Shown here: positions 7,757 through 15,739 of the stretch, piece after piece
Numbering within the stretch: the stretch's first letter is position 1
Layout of the letters: each line of letters opens with the position of its first letter
Source: Thalassotalea mangrovi
Lineage (GTDB): Bacteria > Pseudomonadota > Gammaproteobacteria > Enterobacterales > Alteromonadaceae
NCBI RefSeq assembly: GCF_005116735.1
Contig: NZ_SWDB01000009.1
Location: 62,001-126,000 of the forward strand
Length of the DNA stretch: 64,000 nucleotides
Reading direction: 5' to 3'
Notes under the pieces: generated by a model
Told to the model about the DNA's origin: nothing
What the model saw: only the letters and a program-made list of their open reading frames with translations
Databases searched by the model: none
Position numbers and translations under genes: made by a program

Positions 7757-9322
7757 CTAGCCAACGTTACGCAAACTGCGACGCAATATCTTCCCAACCG
7801 CCGATTTCGGTAACTCGTCCATCACCGTAATTGCCTTGGGCACCTTATAGGCCGTCAGGGTCTGGCGGCAATGAGCGATAATTTCACTGTTATCTGCCTG
7901 CTCCCTCAAGGTCACATAAGCATGCACACGCTCGCCACTGTGTTCACAAGGCTCACCAATCACCGCGGCTTCCATCACTGCCGGATGTTTCACCAGGGCA
8001 TCTTCGACTTCATTCGGGTAGACATTAAACCCGGAAACAATAATTAAGTCCTTCAGTCTGTCGACGATCTGGATTTTCCCGTCAGGGAGGCGGATACCGA
8101 TATCGCCGGTTTTAAAATAACCATTTGCGGTAAGACACTGAGCCGTTTCATCAGGCATGTTCCAATACCCGGTCATCACCTGTGGACCTTTAACCACCAC
8201 CTGGCCGGATTCACCATCAGCGACAGGCTGATCATCATCGCTCCATAGCTGCACTTCGGTACCAACGAGAGGTGTCCCTACGGTGCCAATTTGCTCATGT
8301 CCCGGTTGATTTAGGCAGACAACCGGTGCTGTTTCCGACAAGCCATAGCCTTCAGAAATGGTACAACCGGTAACCGATTGCCAGGTATCGGCAGCAGTGT
8401 GAGTCAGCGCCGTACCACCGGATAAGGTGACCCGAAACTCGCTAAAGTCCAGGGCACGAAATTCCGGCTTACTGCACAGGCCGACAAACAGGGTATTCAG
8501 TCCGGCAAAGCCGTTAAACTTGAACGCTTTAATGGCACCTATAAAGGCATCCAAATCACGCGGATTTGGAATCAGCACATTGTGATTACCAATAGAGGCA
8601 AGCAACACCATATTCACCGTAAACGCGTAAATATGGTAAAGCGGCAGTGGACAAATGAAGATGCCATCACCTTCCCGGCAGCTGTCCCCAAGGCGCTCTG
8701 CCGATTGCAAGGCATTGGCAATGATGTTTTTATGGGTCAGTTGCGCGCCTTTCGATACGCCAGTCGTACCGCCGGTATATTGGAGAACGGCAAGATCATC
8801 GATGCCGGCATTAGACTCAATAACTGTCCGCTGCGCTCCCGACTCAAGGGCGTCATTAAAACTAACCGCCTCCGCATCCGGTTTGTCTTTGCTGCCCGTT
8901 AACAAGTCGCCAGCATTGCTGGTAATCACATGCTTTATCCCGGTCTGAGACTTGATTTGCGCAAGTTTTGGATACAGATCGGACAGGATAACAATGGCCA
9001 CGGCGCCAGAATCATTAAACTGATGCAGCATTTCCGCAGGTGTATATAAAGGGTTGGTATTGACGATCACCAGGCCGGCCTTCAGGGCCGCATACATGGC
9101 AATCGGATATTGAATTAAATTAGGTAGTTGAATAACAATACGATCACCAGCTTTTAACCCAATCGACTGGTAATAGGCCGCCAGTTGATTCGCTTTTTCA
9201 TCAACCTCGGCGAAGGTTAATGTCTGTCCCAGGCAGGTGTACGCAGGCAGATCCTGGTACCTTTCCATGGCATGCTGCAGATACTCATTCAGGTTTTGAA
9301 AATCATTCAGTCTTTCTAGCAT
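7757..9322 (-). CDS. Acyl-CoA ligase (AMP-forming)
   Basis: About 521 residues of the ANL superfamily. It has the P-loop-like motif YTGGTTGVSKGAQLTHKN, the adenylate motif GYGLSETAP, the hinge motif TGDIG...VDRLKDLIIVSGFNVYP, and the C-terminal catalytic lysine in PKSAVGKILRR. It resembles long-chain fatty-acid or aryl-acid CoA ligases, activating a carboxylic acid as acyl-AMP and then acyl-CoA. ATG 9322 has AAGGGG eight bases upstream; an alternative ATG at 9346 lies in front of that site. It is the last gene of the operon, so it probably activates the acid made by the upstream oxidative enzymes. Confidence 0.88.
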   Translation of the reverse strand: MLERLNDFQNLNEYLQHAMERYQDLPAYTCLGQTLTFAEVDEKANQLAAYYQSIGLKAGDRIVIQLPNLIQYPIAMYAALKAGLVIVNTNPLYTPAEMLHQFNDSGAVAIVILSDLYPKLAQIKSQTGIKHVITSNAGDLLTGSKDKPDAEAVSFNDALESGAQRTVIESNAGIDDLAVLQYTGGTTGVSKGAQLTHKNIIANALQSAERLGDSCREGDGIFICPLPLYHIYAFTVNMVLLASIGNHNVLIPNPRDLDAFIGAIKAFKFNGFAGLNTLFVGLCSKPEFRALDFSEFRVTLSGGTALTHTAADTWQSVTGCTISEGYGLSETAPVVCLNQPGHEQIGTVGTPLVGTEVQLWSDDDQPVADGESGQVVVKGPQVMTGYWNMPDETAQCLTANGYFKTGDIGIRLPDGKIQIVDRLKDLIIVSGFNVYPNEVEDALVKHPAVMEAAVIGEPCEHSGERVHAYVTLREQADNSEIIAHCRQTLTAYKVPKAITVMDELPKSAVGKILRRSLRNVG

Positions 9323-9378
9323 ATCGCTCCCCTTATTTGATTGCATGGGCAGAACCGCTGCCCATGCTCTCCTTGTAT

Positions 9379-9885
9379 TTATTTTTTGGTAAAGTCGTAG
9401 CTTGATTGTGGCTTAATGTACTTCGGCTCAATGCCTTGCTCTTTAGCAGCAGCCAGCGCAACCTGCTCAATCCAGCCGGCATCCATGATGTTTACAAAAT
9501 TACCATCTTCATCAAAATTGATGTTGGCGCCATTAACGACCATAAAGGTATCAGTTAGACCATCATTCGTCTCAGGTACGTGGAAGGTATGAATCGAACC
9601 GCCGGGCTCGAATAAATAGCTACCCGCGACCTGCTTATCGTCTGGGTATTCGACATAATGCCAGCAACCGCTCATGGTATACAGATGTACGGTACCGGTA
9701 TGAAAATGCTTCGGCAGGGTCACACCCGGTTCGAACAACACGCGCAACACCCATAACCCGTTTTCCACATCTAGCACCAATGGATACAAGTGCACACCTG
9801 GCAAGGCATTTTTGATCAGTTTTTCTTCGTTAGTATGAACGCAAAGTAAATAATCTAGATGATTCACCATATCTGGTAATGCCAT
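9379..9885 (-). CDS. Cupin dioxygenase-like protein
   Basis: A 168-residue single-cupin protein related to 2,4'-dihydroxyacetophenone dioxygenase and ChrR-type cupins. The first cupin motif holds the likely metal ligands (LPKHFHTGTVHLY) and the second a histidine (PGGSIHTFHVPE). The dioxygenase branch splits a C-C bond next to a ketone using Fe(II). With an alcohol dehydrogenase upstream and a CoA ligase downstream, a route from alcohol to ketone to acid and then acyl-CoA is conceivable, but this is inference. An AGGAG site precedes ATG. Gaps are 23 bp to the upstream gene and 56 bp to the downstream one. Confidence 0.75.
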   Translation of the reverse strand: MALPDMVNHLDYLLCVHTNEEKLIKNALPGVHLYPLVLDVENGLWVLRVLFEPGVTLPKHFHTGTVHLYTMSGCWHYVEYPDDKQVAGSYLFEPGGSIHTFHVPETNDGLTDTFMVVNGANINFDEDGNFVNIMDAGWIEQVALAAAKEQGIEPKYIKPQSSYDFTKK

Positions 9886-9908
9886 AATAATCTCCTGTTT
9901 TGTTGTTA

Positions 9909-10886
9909 TTATTGTTGATTGTTTTTAATTTCTGTCATCGCTTGTTCAAGCGTAATCATTGGCCTATAACCCAACAGCTGTTTCGCTTTGTCATTTTTAA
10001 AAATGCTCTCGACACCGGTTAAACGGTAAGCCAGGTGAGTGACAACCGGAGCATTTTTTTGCTTAAACAGATGGCCAAAAAATTCCAGTACCGGTGCCAG
10101 CATTTTCGCCAGCCAGTTCGGGATACTTTTCGCTTGTGGCAATCCGAGGGTGTCAGATAACGCCTGCAGGTATTGTTGCCAGGTAACGCCGGGGTCATCG
10201 GCAATGACAAAAATCTCTCCGGAAGTAAGCTGCTGATTTTCTGCCGACAGGATCATTGCCTGCACCACATGATTAACATGTACTAGCCCCGCATCCCAAT
10301 CGCCACTTCCCATCAGTGCCGGCTCTTTATTGCGCAGCAATTCCACGAATCGATTAACCCAGACACTGCCAACACCATATACATTCGCAGGACGAATAAT
10401 GACCGCATCCAGGCCATGTTCATTGACGGCGGATAGGGTGACATCTTCCTGCAATTGTTTAACATACTCGTAGTTTGACAAGGTGCTGCCACGAGGAGAA
10501 TTTTCATCGATTTCACCGTGCCCCAAAGTGCTACCAAATGCGGCAATACTGGTTGTTACCACGAACCTGGCCTGGTGTTTTAGCGCCAGCTTTATCGCCT
10601 GTTCCGTACCATGGACGGTAATATCGACATGCTCGTCACGTCCACCCCAGTCGCTGACAATAGCTGCCAGGTGAAATAGGGTATCAATGGGTTCAATATG
10701 CCTGCTGATTTCGACTAAGTTACGTACATCACCGCGGATAATGTGAACCAGATTGCCCCAACTCTCGGGCACCGGCTCATGAGGAACCATGAGAGCCGTT
10801 ACCTTTACGCCTTTATCCAAAAGAGCTTCCACCAGGTGGCGACCAATAAAACCACCGGCGCCAGTAATAAATACATTTTCCATCAT
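9909..10886 (-). CDS. NAD-dependent epimerase/dehydratase (extended SDR)
   Basis: A 325-residue extended SDR. The Rossmann motif is FITGAGGFIGRHL near the start, the catalytic tyrosine and lysine lie in YEYVKQLQED, and an FHLAAIVSDWGG segment follows strand 4. The C-terminal substrate domain has a short hydrophobic stretch (LAKMLAPVLEFFGHLF). Members of this group include 3-beta-hydroxysteroid-dehydrogenase-like and sugar epimerase enzymes; the substrate cannot be fixed here. Two start codons stand in tandem (10886 and 10883), 2 bp after the stop of the alcohol dehydrogenase gene, so translation is probably coupled. Confidence 0.83.
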   Translation of the reverse strand: MMENVFITGAGGFIGRHLVEALLDKGVKVTALMVPHEPVPESWGNLVHIIRGDVRNLVEISRHIEPIDTLFHLAAIVSDWGGRDEHVDITVHGTEQAIKLALKHQARFVVTTSIAAFGSTLGHGEIDENSPRGSTLSNYEYVKQLQEDVTLSAVNEHGLDAVIIRPANVYGVGSVWVNRFVELLRNKEPALMGSGDWDAGLVHVNHVVQAMILSAENQQLTSGEIFVIADDPGVTWQQYLQALSDTLGLPQAKSIPNWLAKMLAPVLEFFGHLFKQKNAPVVTHLAYRLTGVESIFKNDKAKQLLGYRPMITLEQAMTEIKNNQQ

Positions 10887-10888
10887 CT

Positions 10889-11953
10889 TTACTCGCTCAT
10901 CATTTCCAGTGCGCCCTGTCGCCAGGGTTCGATAACAACTTTGATGTGATCATTGGGTTTAAAAAGAGTCGCAAAGGTATCGGCGACGCCATCAATACCG
11001 ACTTTACCGGTACACATTTTTTGCGCCGGTATTTTCCCTTCGGCGATGTTCTGCAACGACTGGGCAAATTCTTCCGGGGTGTAATAATAGGAAAAGCTGA
11101 TATCCATCTCTTTAACCGTTGCGTAGGCAAAGTTCACCTCAGTCGGAGTGGTATGGATGCCGGTGATCACCATTCTCGCTTTCGCTGGTGCCCGCATAAT
11201 ATAGTTATTAATTAACTGATGAATACCGACACATTCGAAGATCACCACCGGTTGCCCATCGGCCAACTGGCTGGCAAGGGCAACTTCATCGTCCTGAGTT
11301 GGGTCAACCACATGGGTGGCACCAAACTCAAGCGCAACCTGACGTCGCGATGCCCTGGGCTCGGAGGCAATGATATGTTTTACGCCACGAAGTTTCAGGG
11401 CAGCGATGGCTGCAAGACCTATAGCGCCGCAGCCAACAACGAGAGCGACTTCCTGATTTTCAATGTTCGAGCGATTCACCGCATGCAAACCCACGGCCAG
11501 TGGCTCTGTCGTGGCCGCTTCAATGGAAGACACACCATCAGGGACCGGCAACATCAGTGCCTCATCGATCAGGAAGTACTCGGAATAGGCACCATACAGG
11601 CCTGGGGTTACGCCAACGCCGGCACCACCCATGCTCATCAGGATCGGCACACAGGTGACTCGAGCCCCTGGTGCCATGGATTGCTTTGTCTCTGGTCCGT
11701 AGCTCACTACTTCGGCAACAAATTCATGGCCCAGTAAAATACCAGGATCATCCTGGATGGACGCATCCATGACGCCCAGTGTCTTGTAGACATCGTAAAC
11801 CTCGTCGGTATGACGGGTAATGTGTAAATCCGATCCACAAATTCCACATGCCAGGCTTTTTACCAAAACCTGACCTGGGCCAGGGGTAGGCTTATCTATG
11901 GTGTTTACGGCTAACTTGCCATTTTCCAATAATACGGATTGCATTTGATTCAT
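10889..11953 (-). CDS. Medium-chain Zn-binding alcohol dehydrogenase
   Basis: A 354-residue MDR protein. It has the catalytic zinc site (LACGICGSDLHIT with cysteine, and GHEFVAEV with the conserved GHE) and the coenzyme motif VVGCGAIGLAAIAAL. The four-cysteine structural zinc lobe is absent: the loop after ARVTCVPI is glycine-rich instead. ATG 11953 follows AAAAGGAA at suitable spacing; a longer frame would start inside the preceding gene's 3' end. It belongs to the operon, 14 bp after the DUF3604 gene. It probably oxidises an alcohol intermediate of the pathway. Confidence 0.85.
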   Translation of the reverse strand: MNQMQSVLLENGKLAVNTIDKPTPGPGQVLVKSLACGICGSDLHITRHTDEVYDVYKTLGVMDASIQDDPGILLGHEFVAEVVSYGPETKQSMAPGARVTCVPILMSMGGAGVGVTPGLYGAYSEYFLIDEALMLPVPDGVSSIEAATTEPLAVGLHAVNRSNIENQEVALVVGCGAIGLAAIAALKLRGVKHIIASEPRASRRQVALEFGATHVVDPTQDDEVALASQLADGQPVVIFECVGIHQLINNYIMRAPAKARMVITGIHTTPTEVNFAYATVKEMDISFSYYYTPEEFAQSLQNIAEGKIPAQKMCTGKVGIDGVADTFATLFKPNDHIKVVIEPWRQGALEMMSE

Positions 11954-11967
11954 TATTATTATTCCTT

Positions 11968-13797
11968 TTATTGTGGCGCATACCATATCGGCGAACTGTA
12001 TGCTCGTTCTTGTATCGTGGCCGGATATTTCTCAGGGTGTTGCACATCCAGTGCTACTGCGTCATACAAGGTATGGCGTGGCGTTGGGATCTGCAGCACC
12101 CGGACATAATAAAAAGCCCGCTGCTCAGGGTTAAACTCCGGATCCGTCCAAACCTTATTCAACCGTTTCGCTCCGCTGCTGTTATCAAATTGCAGGGTGT
12201 TCAGATTAACGGTGTTGCTAATTGCAGGGAGTTTGCCATCGGCATCCAATTGACGATCACCGGCCCAGGCAACATTAAAGATTTTCTCTTGCGCCTGGCC
12301 ATCATCGTTCACCCAGCCTTTTATCACCTGTACCCGATCCAGGGATGCAGCAAGCGGATCCATGGTCGCCGAAATCAATAATGATGGCGCCGTATCGCCC
12401 GGGGCTGGCACCATGTCGCCTCCCATGGGCGTACCCTTGCGATAGCCGATTTGCGCTAAATTGGCCTGGGATGCATCGCTAGCCTGAAAATTAAAGCCAC
12501 CGAACACCTGCAATTGAATGCGCGGACCGGTTGTGGCGTATACTTCCTTGCGCTTAAATGCGGCAAGAATGCTCTCGCGGGTATTTTCCTTGGCCCACAC
12601 CGCAGCTCTGCCAGCCGCACTCATATCGGCACCGGTGGATGATGGCGGGATCACCGCCTTATTGGCATCCAGGGTATTGGCAGGCGTGGAGTCAATCGCC
12701 ATTTTTCCCCAGAAGTTGGATTCAGTCGCAGTAGACAAAGCGGTATGCGCGTCGGTAGAGCCAATCAAGCCGAACTTATAGGGATTGGCATCGATTTTCT
12801 CGGCCACCGATAGGCCTCGTTTGAGGGCGCTGCGAACATAATTTGCCGCCATGTCTTCTTTTGCTGGTGCCGCATCTTTATCACCAACCTGCATCACTTT
12901 TTCAAACTTCTCATAATCGGCAAATTCATCATCAGGGGATAAATCGGGATGAGTTTCTGAGTCGCCTTTAATCTGGGTGACTTCAACCACAGGCTCCCAG
13001 CGCATTCGGGTGCGGGCATAGTCAGCATCTATAGGGGCACCGGTAGAATCGGTTAGCGGGAACATCAGGCCTTTGCTGATATTGGAATTGTGCGGAATAG
13101 CGACAAAGTCGACACCGGTTCGTTCACTGGTAGCTTCCAGCCAGTTCCACAAATCTTCTGGCCTGTCGCTGTCAAATAACGAATAGGGTAAAAACTGGTT
13201 GCCCGATTCCTGGTTAGCATCACTTAGAATCACCCGATGCAGGTTGGCACCATCGGTAATCGAGCTCCACTCCCAGCCAACAAACGCAGTAAACGTGCCG
13301 GGTTCATTGTAACGCTCGGCGACATCGACAATTTCTGACCAGACCGAAGCGCGGACTTTGTCCTGCTGCAGCTCCTCTGCCGGCTTACCTTTATTGGCAT
13401 GGCCTACGGCTTCAAAATAGGCACCACGGCCATTGCCTTCCTCCTGCATCTGTTTCCAGCGCCGGCCAATCTCGGTTTGCATTAACAAAGGGTCACCGGC
13501 AAAGATTTTCTGGATAATGCCTAAGTACTCGCCATGATCGCTGACCACCAGAAAATCCAAGGGTCGTTGTAACTGCACTTTCACCCCACTGTAGGGATGC
13601 ACCACCGGTAAGCCTTTGGCAAATCGATAAGCGGTCGCCGGGGTCGCATCTTTATTACCCATCAGATAGGCATCAATGGAGTAGGAGGTATGTAAATGGG
13701 TATCGCCCCACAATAGCTGTCGCTCCTGACCCTGGGCCGTTTCCGAGATCCCCAGCAATACCGAGCCTGCCAACAGGCAATAAACAAAATTCTTCAA
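11968..13797 (-). CDS. DUF3604 protein, exported, TTG start
   Basis: About 609 residues: a signal peptide of the form LKNFVYCLLAGSVLLGI...AQG, then the DUF3604 domain with a PHP-hydrolase-like start (LLWGDTHLHTSYS), VVSDHG and GLIGSTDAHTA. Histidine and aspartate clusters suggest a metal-dependent periplasmic hydrolase, but no activity is established for the family. I chose the TTG at 13797 because its TTGA overlaps the stop of the HupE/UreJ gene, AGGGAGAG lies just upstream, and it gives a clean signal peptide. The longer frame to 13836 adds a charged, non-secretory leader. Confidence 0.85.
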   Translation of the reverse strand: MKNFVYCLLAGSVLLGISETAQGQERQLLWGDTHLHTSYSIDAYLMGNKDATPATAYRFAKGLPVVHPYSGVKVQLQRPLDFLVVSDHGEYLGIIQKIFAGDPLLMQTEIGRRWKQMQEEGNGRGAYFEAVGHANKGKPAEELQQDKVRASVWSEIVDVAERYNEPGTFTAFVGWEWSSITDGANLHRVILSDANQESGNQFLPYSLFDSDRPEDLWNWLEATSERTGVDFVAIPHNSNISKGLMFPLTDSTGAPIDADYARTRMRWEPVVEVTQIKGDSETHPDLSPDDEFADYEKFEKVMQVGDKDAAPAKEDMAANYVRSALKRGLSVAEKIDANPYKFGLIGSTDAHTALSTATESNFWGKMAIDSTPANTLDANKAVIPPSSTGADMSAAGRAAVWAKENTRESILAAFKRKEVYATTGPRIQLQVFGGFNFQASDASQANLAQIGYRKGTPMGGDMVPAPGDTAPSLLISATMDPLAASLDRVQVIKGWVNDDGQAQEKIFNVAWAGDRQLDADGKLPAISNTVNLNTLQFDNSSGAKRLNKVWTDPEFNPEQRAFYYVRVLQIPTPRHTLYDAVALDVQHPEKYPATIQERAYSSPIWYAPQ

Positions 13798-14789
13798 AGC
13801 TCTCTCCCTAAAAACATATTCAGGCTTCGTTGCCAAAACCAGTACGATGATGTAATACCAATGCCGTAAACCATTGCAGTCGTTGCTTTTGCCTGCACCG
13901 CCGGCATCGCTACCAATTTGCGACCCAGGGCCATCAAGCCCATTACCACAATGACGAACGATAATTGCCCCAGTTCAATGCCAAGGTTGAATGCGAGCAG
14001 TCCCCAGAAAACCTGTACCTGTGGCAGGCCGATATCGGCGAGCACGGACGCAAACCCTAAGCCATGCAATAAGCCAAATCCCGCCGATATAATCAGTGGA
14101 AAGCGCTGTAGCCAGGAATGCGCATTTCTACTTGCCAATTCAACCGCCAGGAACACGATGGAAAGGGCAATCAAAGATTCAAACAGGGCAACGGGAACCT
14201 GAATAACGCCGAGTGATGCAGCAATCAACGTCACCGAGTGGCCCAAGGTAAAGCCAGTTACCGTGATGACGACACGTTTTACCGTGCCGGCAACCAGTAC
14301 CAGGCACATGACAAACAGTAGGTGATCCCAGCCCAGCCAGATATGTTCGACGCCAAGTTGGGTGTATTGCCAGGTAATGCCGCTAACCGTCTCCGAGACG
14401 GGGATTTGCCAGCTAAGTTGCGCCGGACTTAATAGTTGTGAAAATTTCTCACCGGATCGTAACTGCACTTTGACTAGGGTCGACAGGGAAGGGTTGTCTT
14501 GCGGGTATTGAATGTTGACCACTTGTCCTGCGATAGAATCCGTACAGTTCAGCCATTGCTCAGAACTGAACACCCCATGCCGATGTTCAAAGCTTGCCGG
14601 CAGTTGTTCTGCACAGCTCGCCGCAACAGTGATCGATGGAAGCTGATCAGCCGGCAACGAGGCGGGTGCCTGCACGGCAAGTTTGAGTATTTGTGCCTGT
14701 TGAGTGAGGTTAACCACCACCGGCCGCGCTTCGTGTGCCATTGCTTTACTGATCAGCAACAGCATGACGATACAGACTGCCGCGCGCAT
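13794..14789 (-). CDS. HupE/UreJ-family membrane protein
   Basis: A 331-residue protein: signal peptide (MRAAVCIVMLLLISKAMA), a periplasmic domain of about 120 residues with a few cysteines, then about six membrane helices. These contain the HupE/UreJ signatures (HIWLGWDHLLFVMCL and GFGLLHGLGFASVL). HupE-type proteins are linked to nickel uptake, but this two-domain form recurs beside PpiC, DUF3604 and TonB-receptor genes where no nickel enzyme is evident. Its start overlaps the PpiC stop by one base (TAATG), and its stop overlaps the DUF3604 start, so the three are translationally coupled. Confidence 0.83.
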   Translation of the reverse strand: MRAAVCIVMLLLISKAMAHEARPVVVNLTQQAQILKLAVQAPASLPADQLPSITVAASCAEQLPASFEHRHGVFSSEQWLNCTDSIAGQVVNIQYPQDNPSLSTLVKVQLRSGEKFSQLLSPAQLSWQIPVSETVSGITWQYTQLGVEHIWLGWDHLLFVMCLVLVAGTVKRVVITVTGFTLGHSVTLIAASLGVIQVPVALFESLIALSIVFLAVELASRNAHSWLQRFPLIISAGFGLLHGLGFASVLADIGLPQVQVFWGLLAFNLGIELGQLSFVIVVMGLMALGRKLVAMPAVQAKATTAMVYGIGITSSYWFWQRSLNMFLGREL

Positions 14790-15673
14790 TACAATGTCCC
14801 AGCCTGTGGCTCAGCGAACTGATTATCGACCCGGTAATCCGCAATCACCCCGGCAATCAGCTGTTCGACCTGTTGTTGCAGGTAATATTGACGAGCATCA
14901 GCGATGATCCGCTCGCGAATTTCTGTAAACGGCAGGTATTGTTGCTCGCTGCGAGCTTGCAGCTGTACCAGGTGCCAGCCATGACTGGAACGAAATGGCC
15001 CCTGCCATTGTTGGTTGTCGACAACGGCATTGTCTAACTGGCCAATAAAATCCTGCCCGAAATGACTGGCAATCAAATCGGTATTTCGTTTCGCATAATG
15101 GCGCTGAAATAAAAACGGCTGTCCCAATGTCAGCGCCTCACTGGCGTTGACACCATCGCGATTGAGCTGGTTACGCATCTGCTGTAATTGCTCATCACTT
15201 TGTGTTGAGAAATCGAAAAAAATGTGGGTAAAGGTCAGCGTCCCAGATTGTACGTATTGACCTTTGTGCGCCAGGTAAAATTCCTGCAGGTCGCTTTCAG
15301 ACAGTGGTTTGTCGGTTTCGACCAGGCTTTGGGTAAGGTAGGTCATTTTCTGGATCATGCGCTGGCGAATCACAAAGTCATTGGCATCCAAACCCAGCTT
15401 TTGCGCCTCGTTGAATAGCACTTCCTCGCGCACATAATCGTTAATGAGCTGCGCACGCTCATCGGCCGGCATCGCATCAAACAGCTCTGTGGCCCGTTCG
15501 GCGTTAAAGCTTTTATTGCGGTATTGCATATAACTTAATAACGAGTCGCGATTAACCTGAATCACCTCACCGTCCGTATCCTGAGCCTCGGATTGCAAGG
15601 TCAGGTAGGACGCACTGAGGATCAGCCCAATCAGTAAAAAGTGCAGCAGTGGCTGCTTTAAAATAGGGTGCAT
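14789..15673 (-). CDS. Membrane-anchored PpiC-type peptidyl-prolyl isomerase
   Basis: A 294-residue protein with one N-terminal membrane helix (LLHFLLIGLILSASYLTL), an SurA-like helical segment (residues 40-120) and a parvulin domain (TFTHIFFDFS, then FQRHYAKR, and GPFRSSHGWHLVQL). It would act in the periplasm as a folding helper, perhaps for the TonB receptor or the exported DUF3604 protein of the same operon. ATG 15673 places the helix at the N-terminus; the longer frame adds ten residues. A 29-bp hairpin separates it from the receptor gene. Confidence 0.85.
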   Translation of the reverse strand: MHPILKQPLLHFLLIGLILSASYLTLQSEAQDTDGEVIQVNRDSLLSYMQYRNKSFNAERATELFDAMPADERAQLINDYVREEVLFNEAQKLGLDANDFVIRQRMIQKMTYLTQSLVETDKPLSESDLQEFYLAHKGQYVQSGTLTFTHIFFDFSTQSDEQLQQMRNQLNRDGVNASEALTLGQPFLFQRHYAKRNTDLIASHFGQDFIGQLDNAVVDNQQWQGPFRSSHGWHLVQLQARSEQQYLPFTEIRERIIADARQYYLQQQVEQLIAGVIADYRVDNQFAEPQAGTL

Positions 15674-15702
15674 AACAGTAAATATGTAGAGATGAAACGA
15701 CA

Positions 15703-15731
15703 ACGGACGAAAGGCAATGCCTTTCGTCCGT
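15703..15731. repeat. Perfect hairpin between receptor and PpiC genes
   Basis: Fourteen-base perfect arms (ACGGACGAAAGGCA and its complement) around one base. It lies in the 66-bp gap inside the operon without a T-run. It could stabilise the 3' end of the receptor message or reduce read-through, letting the receptor be made in excess of the enzymes. The role is inferred. Confidence 0.6.
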
Positions 15732-15739
15732 ACCGGAGT

